DNA of 64,000 bases from JACRCT01 sp036504155 (lineage in GTDB: Bacteria > Myxococcota > Myxococcia > Myxococcales > UBA5297): positions 62,001 through 126,000 of the forward strand of contig DASXVQ010000152.1 in NCBI GenBank assembly GCA_036504155.1. Reading direction: 5' to 3'. How positions within the stretch are numbered: position 1 is the first letter of the stretch; each line of letters opens with the position of its first letter. The notes below the pieces were generated by a model. That model was given only the letters and a program-made list of their open reading frames with translations. It did not search any database and was not told the origin of the DNA. Positions 25,757-35,600 of this stretch are shown here, piece by piece. The position numbers and the translations under genes were made by a program.

Positions 25757-27430
25757 ATGGCCGCGCCGCAGCTCACCAAGTACAGGATCCTCGGGCACCT
25801 CGCCAAAGGTGGCATGGCCGACGTCTGGCTCGCCCACGTCCTGGGCGTTGCGGGCTTCGAGAAGCTGGTGGTCGTCAAGACGCTGCTGCCGGAGCTCTCC
25901 ACCGACGCGAACCTGACCGAGCTGTTCCTGCGCGAGGCGCGCCTGGCGGCGCGGCTGAACCACCCCAACTGCATCCAGATCTTCGACCTGGGTCAGGAGA
26001 ACGGCGTCTACTACATCGCGATGGAGTTCGTGGACGGCTGCTCGCTGCTCCAGGTGCTCCGCCGCGCCACCGGCGACCTCGACCGGCCGCTGCTGCCGGT
26101 CAACATCGCCAGTCGCATCATCATGGAGGCCGCCAGCGGCCTCGACTACGCCCACCGCCTGGCCGACCGCGACGGGAAGTCGCTGGAGATCGTCCACCGC
26201 GACGTCTCGCTGGACAACGTCCTCATCGGCTTCGACGGGCAGGTCAAGGTCGTCGACTTCGGCATCGCCAAGGCGCGCGACGACAGCAAGGAAGGCGTCG
26301 CCAACCCGAAGACCAAGGCCGGCGACGTCAAGGGCAAGTGGGGCTACATCCCGCCCGAGTACCTCAAGGGCCAGCCCATCGACGGCCGCGCCGACCTGTT
26401 CGCGCTGGGCGTGGTGTTCTACCGGGCGCTGACGCGCAAGCGGCCGTTCCCCGGCGACACCGAGGCGATGGTGACGCTGGCGGTCATCAACGAGGACCCG
26501 ATCCCGCCGCGCGAGCACAACCCGGAGATCTCCGAGGCGCTGGAGGCGGTGGTGCTGGAGGCCCTGGAGAAGGACCCCGCCAACCGCATCGCCACCGGCC
26601 GCGACTTCCGCGCCGCCATCGCCGCCGCCACCTCCCCCGCCGAGCAGGACGTGGTGGCGGTGTACATGGAGACGCTCTGGCCCAAGAGCGACCCGGAGCG
26701 CACCAAGGTCGGCGCGATCATCGCCGGCGAGTCGACCAGCACCCCCAGCGCCGTGTCGCAGCCTTCGAGCCTGGGCGAGGAGAAGAGCCTGCCCAGGGCG
26801 CGCGTGCCCGGGACGCGCAGGTTCCTGCCCGCGGCCGCCGGCGCCGCGGTCCTGCTCGCGGGAATCGGCATCGGCGTCTTCGCGGTGGGCGGCGGGAAGG
26901 CCGGGCCGGACGCGGGTGCGCCGCCGCCGGCGGTGGTGACCGACGCCGCCAGGGCTCCCGAGGCGCCGGACGCCGCGCAGCCGCCGGGGCCGGACGCCAG
27001 CGCGCCGGAGAGCGCGGTGGCCACCGGGATGGTCGAGGTGACCTCGTCGCCGGAAGCGACCATCTCGTACAAGGGCAAGGTCTTGGGGCGCACGCCGGGG
27101 ATCTTCACGGTGCCGGTGGGGCAGCAGGTCCTGGTCTTCTCCAACTCCTCGCTGGGGCTGGAGCGCGGGTTGGCGGTCATCGTCCACGAGGGCAAGACCT
27201 CCAAGCTCAACGCCCGGCACAAGAAGGGCTGGCTGGACGTGCGCGTCTCCCCGTGGGCCGAGGTGCGGCTCGACGGGAAGTCGCTGGGCACGACGCCGCT
27301 GCCCGAGAAGGAAGTCTGGGAGGGCAAGCACCTGCTGGAGTTGTGGAACGCCGACACCCAGAAGAAGAAGCGCCTGGTCATCGACATCTCGCCGGGCGAG
27401 CACAAGGCCGTGAAGGAGAGCCTGAAGTAA
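25757..27430 (+). CDS. membrane-anchored Ser/Thr protein kinase with PEGA-like C-terminus
   Basis: 557 residues. The eukaryotic-type kinase domain begins near residue 8 (YRILGHLAKGGMADVW, glycine loop). It has the ATP-binding Lys in VVVKTLL, HRDVSLDNV near residue 146 with the catalytic Asp, VVDFGIAKA as the DFG segment and WGYIPPEYLKG as the activation-segment end. A single membrane helix (residues about 355-376) follows a Ser/Pro-rich juxtamembrane stretch. An Asp-Ala-Pro linker leads to two PEGA-like beta domains (VEVTSSPEATISYKGKVLG and LDVRVSPWAEVRLDGKSLG) outside the membrane. It should phosphorylate Ser/Thr of cytoplasmic targets in response to an envelope signal. The Gly-Gly-Met variant of the glycine loop is usual in myxobacterial kinases. 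Confidence 0.93.
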   Translation: MAAPQLTKYRILGHLAKGGMADVWLAHVLGVAGFEKLVVVKTLLPELSTDANLTELFLREARLAARLNHPNCIQIFDLGQENGVYYIAMEFVDGCSLLQVLRRATGDLDRPLLPVNIASRIIMEAASGLDYAHRLADRDGKSLEIVHRDVSLDNVLIGFDGQVKVVDFGIAKARDDSKEGVANPKTKAGDVKGKWGYIPPEYLKGQPIDGRADLFALGVVFYRALTRKRPFPGDTEAMVTLAVINEDPIPPREHNPEISEALEAVVLEALEKDPANRIATGRDFRAAIAAATSPAEQDVVAVYMETLWPKSDPERTKVGAIIAGESTSTPSAVSQPSSLGEEKSLPRARVPGTRRFLPAAAGAAVLLAGIGIGVFAVGGGKAGPDAGAPPPAVVTDAARAPEAPDAAQPPGPDASAPESAVATGMVEVTSSPEATISYKGKVLGRTPGIFTVPVGQQVLVFSNSSLGLERGLAVIVHEGKTSKLNARHKKGWLDVRVSPWAEVRLDGKSLGTTPLPEKEVWEGKHLLELWNADTQKKKRLVIDISPGEHKAVKESLK

Positions 27431-27544
27431 GGCTCGGCCGCGCCCGTTAACCCGCCCTCCAGCCTGCGTGTTCTGCGGACGCCCCGGCGGTGTCCAGCGG
27501 GCGGGGATGTGCGATCTCGAGGGTCGGGCCGGGCGGAGGCGACG

Positions 27545-28489
27545 ATGGCTGCGAAGACGGCGGCGACGGTCTCGATGGCGGTGGCGACGGCGGTGGTCCT
27601 GCTCGCCGCGGCGCCCGCGCAGGCGCGCTTCGGCAAGCACTCGGATTCGTCCTCGTCGAAGGACGACGACTCCGACTCCAAGAAGCACGAAGCGACGCCG
27701 GCTCCTCCGCCGCCGAACGCCAACGGCGGCAGCAGGAGCAACGACACGCACGAAGCGATACCCGCGGGGACGCCGTCCTACGCAGGCGGGGACCGCGAGG
27801 GCGGCGGGTACGGGCGCGACCCGGGCGACGGCGAGCGGCATCGCGGCGGCCACCGCGGCCGCAGGGCGAATGGGCCGTTCCACGGGGGCTACAGCTACGG
27901 CTGGGGCTTCGGCTATTACCCGTACTTCGATCCGGCGCCCGCGTCGATGGCCGAGGAGGGCGAGGGCCCGGGCATCACCGCGACGCTCGGCGTGACCGGC
28001 CAGCTGCACAACCAGAGCGGGGCGACGGTCGGCATCGAGGGCGCGGTCGAAGGGGAGCGCTGGGGCGCGCGGGCCGCCTTCACCGGCATCTTCGTTCCCG
28101 CCGAGGGCGGCCAGACCGAGCTCGACTCCATCAAGCTGCTGGACCTGCACCTGACCTACGCGGTGCTCGCCGGCGTGCACGGCCGGCTGCGCCTGGAGCT
28201 GGGCGGGACCTCGGCGTTTGCGCCGGACGTGACCTTCCTGGCGCCGGACGCGGGACTCTCCGGCGCGGTGGGCATCGCCGGTCCGCTCGGCTTCGAGGCG
28301 AGCCTCTTCTACACGCCCTGGCCCTTCCAGCGCGTGGACGCCACGGCGGGGCTCTCGCTGACGCTGGGCGCGGTGGGCGTGAAGGCGGGCTGGCGCCATC
28401 TGTGGCTGGACGATCGCGGTGCGGTGGACGGGGTCCGCCACACCGACACGTTCACCGGACCGTTCGTGGGCGTCGGCCTCGCGTTCTGA
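27545..28489 (+). CDS. outer-membrane-type beta-barrel protein, unknown function
   Basis: 314 residues. ATG 27545 is used rather than the in-frame GTG 27509 because GGAGG precedes it at good distance and it gives a clean signal peptide (VVLLAAAPAQA). The mature N-terminus is low complexity (SDSSSSKDDDSDSKKHEAT), then Gly/Tyr/His-rich. From about residue 150 alternating hydrophobic strands appear (ITATLGVTGQLHNQSGATVG and LDLHLTYAVLAGVHGRLRLE), ending with a terminal Phe (VGVGLAF) as in outer-membrane barrels. No enzyme motif. It may be a small porin-like or structural protein. pgpA begins 40 bp downstream. Confidence 0.75.
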   Translation: MAAKTAATVSMAVATAVVLLAAAPAQARFGKHSDSSSSKDDDSDSKKHEATPAPPPPNANGGSRSNDTHEAIPAGTPSYAGGDREGGGYGRDPGDGERHRGGHRGRRANGPFHGGYSYGWGFGYYPYFDPAPASMAEEGEGPGITATLGVTGQLHNQSGATVGIEGAVEGERWGARAAFTGIFVPAEGGQTELDSIKLLDLHLTYAVLAGVHGRLRLELGGTSAFAPDVTFLAPDAGLSGAVGIAGPLGFEASLFYTPWPFQRVDATAGLSLTLGAVGVKAGWRHLWLDDRGAVDGVRHTDTFTGPFVGVGLAF

Positions 28490-28514
28490 CGCTGGGCTTC
28501 GGCGGGCGGGACGC

Positions 28515-28520
28515 TATTAT
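28515..28520 (+). promoter_or_regulatory. -10-like element for pgpA, leaderless arrangement
   Basis: TATTAT lies nine bases before the TTG start of pgpA, in otherwise GC-rich spacer. Transcription starting 7-9 bases after it would begin at or next to the start codon. No ribosome-binding site and no convincing -35 are visible. Confidence 0.35.
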
Positions 28521-28529
28521 CCGCCCGCC

Positions 28530-29027
28530 TTGAAGAAGATCCCCGAGGGCTTCCAGCGGCCCAAGCTCGACCTGGCCGACAGGATCGCGGTTTTCATCGC
28601 GACCGGGTTCGGCGCGGGCTTCGTCCCGGTCGCGCCGGGGACGGCGGGCACGCTGGTCGCGATCCCGCTGCACCTGGCGCTGGTCCGGCTCGACCCCTGG
28701 CTGCAGGTGCTCACGACGCTGGCCTTCGTCGGCCTCGCCGTCCACGCCGCGAACCGGGCCGGGCACTACTTCGGCGCGAGCGACGACCAGCACATCGTCA
28801 GCGACGAGATCGCCGGGTACCTGGTGACCATGCTGCTCGTGGCCCCGACGCTGAAGACCGTGATCGCCGGGTTCGTGCTCTTCCGGCTGCTCGACATCGT
28901 CAAGCCCTGGCCTGCCAGCTGGTTCGACAAGAAGGTCCACACCGGCTTCGGCAACGTGATGGACGACGTGGCGGCCGCGGGCTGGGGCCGGGCGCTCATG
29001 GCGCTGCTCGTGTGGCTGTGGCCGTGA
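28530..29027 (+). CDS. pgpA: phosphatidylglycerophosphatase A
   Basis: 165 residues from TTG 28530. PgpA motifs are all present: GFGAGFVPVAPGTAGTLVAI, an Asp/Glu pair in DDQHIVSDEIAGYLVTM, FRLLDIVKPWPASWFD, and GFGNVMDDVAAAG at the end. The enzyme removes the phosphate from phosphatidylglycerol phosphate in the inner membrane to give phosphatidylglycerol. There are three hydrophobic helices. The frame is open upstream to an ATG at 28419, but that would overlap the previous gene by 70 bp and add unrelated Ser/Arg-rich sequence, so the TTG is preferred, though less than certain. cinA follows 45 bp downstream, a pairing seen in many bacteria. Confidence 0.9.
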   Translation: MKKIPEGFQRPKLDLADRIAVFIATGFGAGFVPVAPGTAGTLVAIPLHLALVRLDPWLQVLTTLAFVGLAVHAANRAGHYFGASDDQHIVSDEIAGYLVTMLLVAPTLKTVIAGFVLFRLLDIVKPWPASWFDKKVHTGFGNVMDDVAAAGWGRALMALLVWLWP

Positions 29028-29072
29028 ACGGGCTCATAAGGACCCGGAAAAGCTGATAAAAGGCGTTCCGCC

Positions 29073-30332
29073 ATGCGCATCGAGGTGCTCTGCACGGGCA
29101 ACGAATTGCTCGACGGGACGGTCGTGGACACCAACGCGACCTGGTTCTGCGAGCGCGCCTTCGCGCGCGGGGCTCCGGTCGCTCGCAAGGAGACCCTGCC
29201 TGACGACCTGCCGGCCCTGGTCGAAGCCTTGCGCAAGATGGGCGAGCGGGCGGACTTCGTGGTGGTCAGCGGCGGGCTGGGGCCGACCATCGACGACCTG
29301 ACCGTGGAGGCCGCCGCGCAGGCCGCCGGGGTGCCGCTCGACGAGGACGCCGAGGTGCTCGCGCGACTCCAGCAGCGGTTCGCCGAGCGCGGCTTCACCT
29401 TCACGCCCAACAACGCCCGCCAGGCCCGCGTGCCGCGCGGCGGCCAGGCCATCCACAACCCCTACGGCACCGCGCCGATGATCGCCCTCAAGGTGGGCAA
29501 GGCGGACTGCTACCTGCTCCCCGGCGTGCCCCGCGAGTTCAAGCCGCTGTGCGACGAGCAGGTCATCCCGCGGCTGGAGGCCCGGCTCGCCGCCGAGGGC
29601 GCCGCGCGGCCGCACAAGGCCTCGCGCGTCCTCAAGTGCATCGGCATCGGCGAGAGCATGCTCGACGACAAGGTGAAGGACCTGCCGCGCCTGCACCCGA
29701 ACGTCGAGGTCGGCTTCCGCACGCACCTGCCCGAGAACCATCTCAAGCTGCTCGCCACCGGCGCCAGCGACGAGGAGGCGAAGGCGAGGCTGGCCGCAGC
29801 CGAGGCGGACGCCCGCGCGCGGGTGGGCGAGAAGATCTTCGGGGCCGACAAGGACGAGCTTCCCGAGGTGGTCCTGCGCCGGCTCTGGTCGGCGAAGGCC
29901 ACGGTGGCGCTCGCCGAGTCCTGCACCGGCGGGCTCGTGTCCTCGTTGCTGTCGGCGATCCCCGGCGCGAGCGATGCCCTGGTCTTCTCCGCGGTCGTCT
30001 ACCAGGACAGGGCCAAGTCCCTCCTGCTCGGGCTCGACCCCGAACTCGTCCGCCGCGAGGGCGCCGTCTCCGCGCCCGTGACGCGAGCGCTGGCGCAGGC
30101 GGCGCGGGAGAAGGCCGCGGCGACCTACGGCCTGGCGGTCACCGGCTGGGCCGGCCCGGGCGGCGGGACCGAGAAGGATCCCGTCGGGACCGTCTACGTC
30201 TGCCTCGCCGACGAGCAGGGCCTGGTCGAGGAGAAGATGCGATACGCCTTCGAGCGCGATCGGGTGCAGCGCCTGGCTGCCTACCTGGCGCTCGACGTCC
30301 TGCGCCGCCGAATCCAGGGAGCCAAGCCGTGA
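29073..30332 (+). CDS. cinA: CinA-like nicotinamide-nucleotide amidohydrolase
   Basis: 419 residues. The N-terminal MoaB/MogA-like domain has GNELLDGTVVDTNATW, VVVSGGLGPTIDDLT and YLLPGVPREF. The C-terminal PncC-type amidase domain has the serine motif ALAESCTGGLVSSLL near residue 277 and GLAVTGWAGPGGGTEKDP. Full-length CinA combines ADP-ribose pyrophosphatase and nicotinamide mononucleotide deamidase activity and salvages NAD breakdown products. It is named for competence in Gram-positives. The start ATG has AAAAGG upstream. The stop TGA overlaps the GTG start of the next gene by three bases (GTGA), so the two are translationally coupled. Confidence 0.95.
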   Translation: MRIEVLCTGNELLDGTVVDTNATWFCERAFARGAPVARKETLPDDLPALVEALRKMGERADFVVVSGGLGPTIDDLTVEAAAQAAGVPLDEDAEVLARLQQRFAERGFTFTPNNARQARVPRGGQAIHNPYGTAPMIALKVGKADCYLLPGVPREFKPLCDEQVIPRLEARLAAEGAARPHKASRVLKCIGIGESMLDDKVKDLPRLHPNVEVGFRTHLPENHLKLLATGASDEEAKARLAAAEADARARVGEKIFGADKDELPEVVLRRLWSAKATVALAESCTGGLVSSLLSAIPGASDALVFSAVVYQDRAKSLLLGLDPELVRREGAVSAPVTRALAQAAREKAAATYGLAVTGWAGPGGGTEKDPVGTVYVCLADEQGLVEEKMRYAFERDRVQRLAAYLALDVLRRRIQGAKP

Positions 30333-31681
30333 GCGACACCGCGCCCACCCCCGACGCAGGGATCCCGGCGCCGACGCCTGCCGCTGCCGCGCAGGAACCG
30401 GCCCCGACGCCCGCGCCGCCTTCCTCGACGCCGGCGAAGGCGGGCCTGGGCGAGCGGGTGCGCGGCTTTTTGATGGCGAACTGGATCCCCATCGCGGTGG
30501 CGGTGGTCTGCGCGGTCGTCCTGGGCCTGTTCAGCTGGCACCGCTTCCTGCACCAGAGCAAGGCGCCGCACTTCATCTACCAGGCGATGGCCTGGCTCGA
30601 GGGCCGGCTGGACATCCCGGTGGACCCGCCGAACCAGGAGGACTGGGTCAAGATCGGCGAGAAGTTCTACCAGAGCTTCCCGGCCTTCCCGGCGGTGGTG
30701 ATGCTGCCGTTCGTGGCCTGGTTCGGCTACCAGTTCAACGACACCTCGTTCTCCGTCTTCATGGCCGCCCTCGGCCTGGCGCTCTTCTACGTGCTGCTGC
30801 GCCGGCTCTCGCAGGACGGCGAGTCCAAGCGCACGGTGCTCGAGAACCTGGCGTTCACGTTCCTGCTCGGCTTCGGGACGCTGTTCTTCTACTGCGCCAT
30901 CCGCGGCGAGGTCTGGTTCACCGCCGAGGTGATGGCGACCGGGCTCACCAGCCTCTACGTCCTGTTCGCGGTCCGCGCGCGCCGGCCCATCCTCGCCGGG
31001 CTGTGCTGGTCGATGGCGGGCCTGACGCGCACCCCCGTCCTCTTCGCCGGCATCTTCTTCGTGGCCGAGGTGCTCTGGCCCTCCGGCAGCTTCAGCGAGA
31101 AGGAGGCCTTCCAGGACCTGAAGGCGAAGCTCAAGAAGCTCGCGCTCTTCGCCGCCGCCGCCGCGCCGCTCGGGCTCGCCCACGCCTGGTTCAACTGGGC
31201 CCGCTTCGGCAGCCCCACCAAGTTCGGGCACGAGTTCTTCTGGAACAACCGCGTCAACGCCGACATCTCGAAGTGGGGCCTGTTCCACTACCAGTACCTG
31301 GAGCGCAACCTCACCGCTGCCTTCACCAAGCTGCCGACGATCACCTTCAACCCGCTGCGCATCGGCTACGACCCGCACGGCATGAGCCTGCTGGTGACGA
31401 CGCCGCTGCTGCTCTTGCTGCTGTGGCCGAAGGAGAAGCCGCGGCTGCACAAGGCGCTGTGGCTCACCGTGGCCTGCACCGCGATCCCCGGGTTCTTCTA
31501 CCAGAACGACGGCTACATGCAGTTCGGCTTCCGGTTCAGCCTGGACTACACGCCGTTCCTGATGCTGCTGCTGGTCGTCGGCGGGTGGTCGCTGCGCAGC
31601 CGGCTGTTCGCGGTGCTGGCGGTCCTGGGGGTCGTCGTGAACACGTGGGGCGCCGTGGCGTTCCGCGGGTACAGCTGGTGA
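30329..31681 (+). CDS. polytopic membrane protein, GT-C glycosyltransferase-like
   Basis: 450 residues from GTG 30329, which overlaps the cinA stop. A Pro/Ala/Thr-rich cytoplasmic N-terminus of about 45 residues leads to about ten hydrophobic helices. The first loop after helix 1 (APHFIYQAMAWLEGRLDIPV) and later QSFPAFPAVVMLPFVAWFG match the periplasmic loop region of GT-C type transferases that use lipid-linked sugars. A clear catalytic Asp-Asp pair is not obvious, so enzyme function is a guess. GLCWSMAGLTRTPVLFAG and a Tyr/Phe-rich stretch near the end (FRFSLDYTPF) are conserved-looking. A dispersed repeat copy lies 13 bp after the stop. Confidence 0.75.
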   Translation: MSDTAPTPDAGIPAPTPAAAAQEPAPTPAPPSSTPAKAGLGERVRGFLMANWIPIAVAVVCAVVLGLFSWHRFLHQSKAPHFIYQAMAWLEGRLDIPVDPPNQEDWVKIGEKFYQSFPAFPAVVMLPFVAWFGYQFNDTSFSVFMAALGLALFYVLLRRLSQDGESKRTVLENLAFTFLLGFGTLFFYCAIRGEVWFTAEVMATGLTSLYVLFAVRARRPILAGLCWSMAGLTRTPVLFAGIFFVAEVLWPSGSFSEKEAFQDLKAKLKKLALFAAAAAPLGLAHAWFNWARFGSPTKFGHEFFWNNRVNADISKWGLFHYQYLERNLTAAFTKLPTITFNPLRIGYDPHGMSLLVTTPLLLLLLWPKEKPRLHKALWLTVACTAIPGFFYQNDGYMQFGFRFSLDYTPFLMLLLVVGGWSLRSRLFAVLAVLGVVVNTWGAVAFRGYSW

Positions 31682-32059
31682 GACGGAGCAACGCCCTCAC
31701 CCCGTCCCGCTCCCATCGTCTCGGCTTCGGCGCTCTGCCTCGATCGGCCTGACAAGCAGCACGGGGCGCGGCGCCCGATTGGCGGGGGAGCGGGCGATCG
31801 TTGGTTGCCTCCGGCGACCTCGATGGGAACGCGACCAAGGATCTGCCGATCGATCCATGCCCCGCGATCCGAGGACGCCGCGACGAGCAGAGGGTGTCAC
31901 CCCGCCCCGGCGATTCGGAGCGACAAGGCCCGAGGACCTCGCAAGGCGGACCGAGGCAGAGCATCCGCGTCGTCACAGATGGGCGGGGCAGGGGGGCGGG
32001 TTTTTCCAAGCGGGCTTCGCCCCACCTCCGACGCTAAACTTCTAGCCTGGGGACACACG
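31682..32059. other. intergenic region with repeat fragments
   Basis: No convincing gene in these 378 bp. Short frames on both strands are Arg/Pro-rich and lack ribosome-binding sites. A dispersed repeat copy is at 31695-31715. Two 19-bp arms in inverted orientation, 31732-31750 and 31944-31962, match in 17 of 19 positions, with GCTCTGCCTCG intact. This suggests a degenerate miniature element of about 230 bp. TAAACT at 32035-32040 could be the -10 element for the next gene. Confidence 0.45.
31695..31715. repeat. dispersed repeat, copy 3, inverted
   Basis: CCCTCACCCCGTCCCGCTCCC is the reverse complement of the element at 10217-10237 with two mismatches in 21. It sits 13 bp after the stop of the membrane protein gene. 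Confidence 0.6.
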
Positions 32060-32512
32060 ATGCAGGGTCGCCTCCACACGCGCGAAGACAGCGGCCTGGT
32101 CCTCGACCGCGAGGGCCGCTGGTTCCACGACGGCGTGCTCGTGGAGCACCCGAAGATCGTCGAGGCCTTCAACCGCGGCATCGAGCGCGACGAGCAGGGT
32201 CGCTACGTCCTGCGCTTCGGCGGCGACTGGTGCTTCATCACCGTCGAGGACGCGCCGCTGCAGGTCGAGACCGCTTCCCCGGCGGGCGAGAGCGTCGTGC
32301 TCGCGCTGTCGAACGGGCGAACCGAGCCGCTGCGGCCGGAGACGCTCGCGCTGCGCGGCGGCGTCCTCTACTGCGCCGCAGAGTCCGGCCTGACCGCCCG
32401 CTTCGGGCGCTCGGCCCAGTTCTCGCTCGGCAGCCTGCTCGAGGAACGGCCGGACGGCTACGTGCTCGTCCTCGGCGGCCGCGAGCACCGCGTGCTCGGC
32501 TCCGCCACCTGA
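32060..32512 (+). CDS. DUF1285-like hypothetical protein, 150 aa
   Basis: ATG 32060 (MQGRLHTREDSGLVLDREGR) was chosen over longer upstream frames, which run through repeat-bearing spacer. GRWFHDGVLVEHPKIVEAFN and the Glu-Asp-Ala-Pro strand (CFITVEDAPLQVETA) resemble the N-terminal half of DUF1285 proteins. The second half forms beta strands (SVVLALSNGRTEPLRPETLA and FSLGSLLEERPDGYVLVLGG). No signal peptide, so cytoplasmic. Function is unknown in the family, and the assignment rests on memory of the motif, not a search. Confidence 0.7.
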   Translation: MQGRLHTREDSGLVLDREGRWFHDGVLVEHPKIVEAFNRGIERDEQGRYVLRFGGDWCFITVEDAPLQVETASPAGESVVLALSNGRTEPLRPETLALRGGVLYCAAESGLTARFGRSAQFSLGSLLEERPDGYVLVLGGREHRVLGSAT

Positions 32513-32639
32513 TTCCCGAGCGAGCAGGCCCTCTTCCACCCGCTGCACGAGCGCCTCCTCCGCCCGCCTCCGGAGGTCCCGGGCGGCGGCACGGTGCCTA
32601 GCTTCCCATCACCCGGCCGACCAGCGTGCGCCGGCCACC

Positions 32640-35600
32640 ATGACCCCGCGACTGCTCACGGCAATCTCGCTCGCCGCGCTGTTGCTTCTCTCGGTTGGCT
32701 CGGCTGGGGCTGAACCGTCGCTGTTGCCTCCCGGCAACTCGATCCACCCTCGCGGGTTCGTGCTGAGCCCGCCCAACATCCTGCGCAACGCCGACACGCC
32801 GCTCGGCGAGATCTACGTGATGCCCCAGCGCCCGGGGCAGAACAAGGTGCCCTACTGGGAGTACGAGTGGCACATCTTCGAGTTCAACACCGAGCGCGGG
32901 GGCGGCGGGGTCAAGCTCTACTACTACGAGCGCGAGAAGGAGGCGGGCACCTACGCCGCCGCCGCCCTGCAGAAGGCCTACGTCCGGCTCACCGACACCT
33001 TCCACTACCTGCCCCGCTCCACCATCCCCTTCGTCCTCTACGCGAGCTACCCGGAGTTCCTGGCGACCAACGTCTTCTTCGTCGACGAGGGCACCCTGGG
33101 CGCCACCGACCCGCGCGACCTGCGCATGTCGGTGCCCTTCTTCGGCGACGTCCACTACTTCGCCCGCGTCGCCACGCACGAGATGGTCCACCAGGTCACG
33201 CTGCAGAAGATCCGCGACGCGGCGCTGGGCGCCAAGGTCGAGCCGCCGCTCGGCCTGATCCCGCTGTGGTTCATCGAGGGCCTCGCGGAGTGGGGCACCT
33301 TCGACGGCATGGACCCCGAGGGCGACTTCATCGTCCGCGACCTGATGACCAACCCCAACCCCGACCTGGGCTACATGCTCCCCGACTTCTTCGACGAGCG
33401 GGCGGGCGGCTACATCGGCGTCTACAAGCTCGGCCAGGCGCGGCTGACCTTCATCTCCGAGACCTACGGCAAGGAGAAGGTGGTCGAGCTGCTCGAGCGC
33501 GTGGGCCTGCTGGGCGGCGCCGCCGAGCGGGCCCGCCGCGAGCACGGGCTCGTCAAGCCGCCGGCTCGGCCAGGACCCGAGGACGAGAACCGGCAGAAGA
33601 TCGACTGGAGCGAAGGGGACCAGGGAACCGACCCGGGCAACGACCAGGGCAAGGACCAGGGCAATGACAAGGGCAAGGACAAGGGCAAAGACAAGGACAA
33701 GGCCGACGCCCCGCCCCTGCCCGACGACCAGGGCCTGCCGCCGGACGCGCGCGTCGGCCCGCCGAAGGCCTCGCCCATCAAGAGCTGGCAGGACTACCTG
33801 ACGGCGGTGCTCGGCGAGTCGCCGGAGCAGATCCGCCAGCGCTACGCCGAGTGGCTCAAGCGCCGCTACTTCCGCGACTACCTCCACGCCCAGCAGCGCG
33901 TCAGCGACTTCGTCCGCTACAAGCCCCTCGCCGGCGAGCCGGACATGCTGACCATCTCCGACGACGGGCAGCTGCTGCTCTACCGCACCGTCGAGCGCGA
34001 CACGGGCTCCTCCGCGCTGTGGCTGCAAGACCTGCGCGACCCGGGCTCGCGCGTCAACGTCGCCCGCGACCAGCGGCCGGGCGTGGAGTCGCTGCACCCG
34101 GTGGACCGCCGCGTCGCCTCGCTGCGCGACGGCACGCTGGTCTTCGCCGCGCGGTCCAAGGACAACGACCACCTCTACGTCCAGAAGATCGAGCGCCAGG
34201 AGAAGGTCGACCGGGGCGAGGTGAAGGTGCACCTCAAGCTCTCCGGCCGCCGCGAGATCGACCTGGGCGAGGTGATGGAGGTCTACGACCCGGCGCTCTC
34301 GCCGGACGGCAACGCGGTGGCCTTCGCCGGCGTCGCCCCGGACGGCTTCCGCGATCTGTACGTGCTTTCGTTGGCGGGCACCGAGCCGGCCAAGCCGGAG
34401 CGCATCACCAACGACATCTGGTCCGAGTCCGACCTGTGCTGGGACGGCGACCGGCTGCTCTACGCCTCGGACCACACCGAGACGCACGAGCCGAACATCT
34501 ACGCGTTCGATCTGAAGACCCGCGCCTCGACCCGGCTCACCTTCCACGACCAGGCCGATCGCGACCCGATCGCCGCGCTGGGCGGGGTCGTCTACCGCTC
34601 GCTGCGCAGCGGCAAGCCCGACCTCTGGCTGCTCAAGGACGGGGTGGAGCGGCGGCTCACCGACACCTCGGCGGCGATGATCGCGGTGGCGCCGTCGAAG
34701 GGCAACGCGCTCTACACCGTGGCCTTCTACCGCGGCGAGCACGCGCTCTTCCGCCTGCCGGAGGACACGCTGCTGGACGAGGCGCCGGAGAAGGCTCCGG
34801 GCATCGGCGGGGCGGGCTACCAGGTCGCGGGGACCGGGCTGGGCTACCCGCAGCTGCCCATCCCCACGGATACGCCGCGCTACGAGCCGGGCCGACCGGG
34901 CAACTGGCGCGTGGAGGGGACCGCCGGGGCGATGGTGGGGCCGATGACCGTCGGCGCCGCCGGGCTCGCCATCACCGACATGCTCCGGGACCACGCGGTG
35001 CTCATCAACATGGCGGTCTACGGCTCGCTCAAGCTGACCGACGCCTCGGTCTTCTACCTCAACCAGGCCAAGCGGCCGGAGCTGGGCGTCGGCGCGTTCC
35101 ACACCTTCGAGCCGCTGCGCGACAAGACCTTCCCCGGCGTGGAGAACTTCTTCCTGCAGCGCGAGTTCGGCGCGGCGGGGCTGGTGCGCTACCCGCTCGA
35201 CCGGTTCCAGCGCGTGGACGCCAGTCTCGAGATCCGCGGGCTGGAGCGCTGGGCCTTCACCGACTACACCGGGCAGCTCTCGGACGCGTGGCAGCGGGCC
35301 AACGGCGGCATCGAGCCGGAGGTGGTCGCCTCGGCGCAGTACGGCTACGACACCACCCGGCTGCACGTCGCCGCCGGGCCGGTCGCGGGCAGCTCGTTCT
35401 TGGCCTCGGTCAGCGGCGGGTACCTGCCGGTGCGGCAGTTCGGCTACGGGCGGTTCATGATCGACGCCCAGCACCGAATCGAGATCATCGGGCGCACCCA
35501 CCTGACCTTCCGCGCCGCGGCGGGGGCCAGCACCGGGGGCCGCTTCTCGCCGCAGTTCTTCCTCTACAGCGTGGACAACCTCGAGGGGTACCGCTTCGGC

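Noticed and set aside
28419..28529. ATG 28419 as the pgpA start
   Set aside because: It would overlap the preceding gene by 70 bp and add Ser/Arg-rich sequence not found in PgpA.
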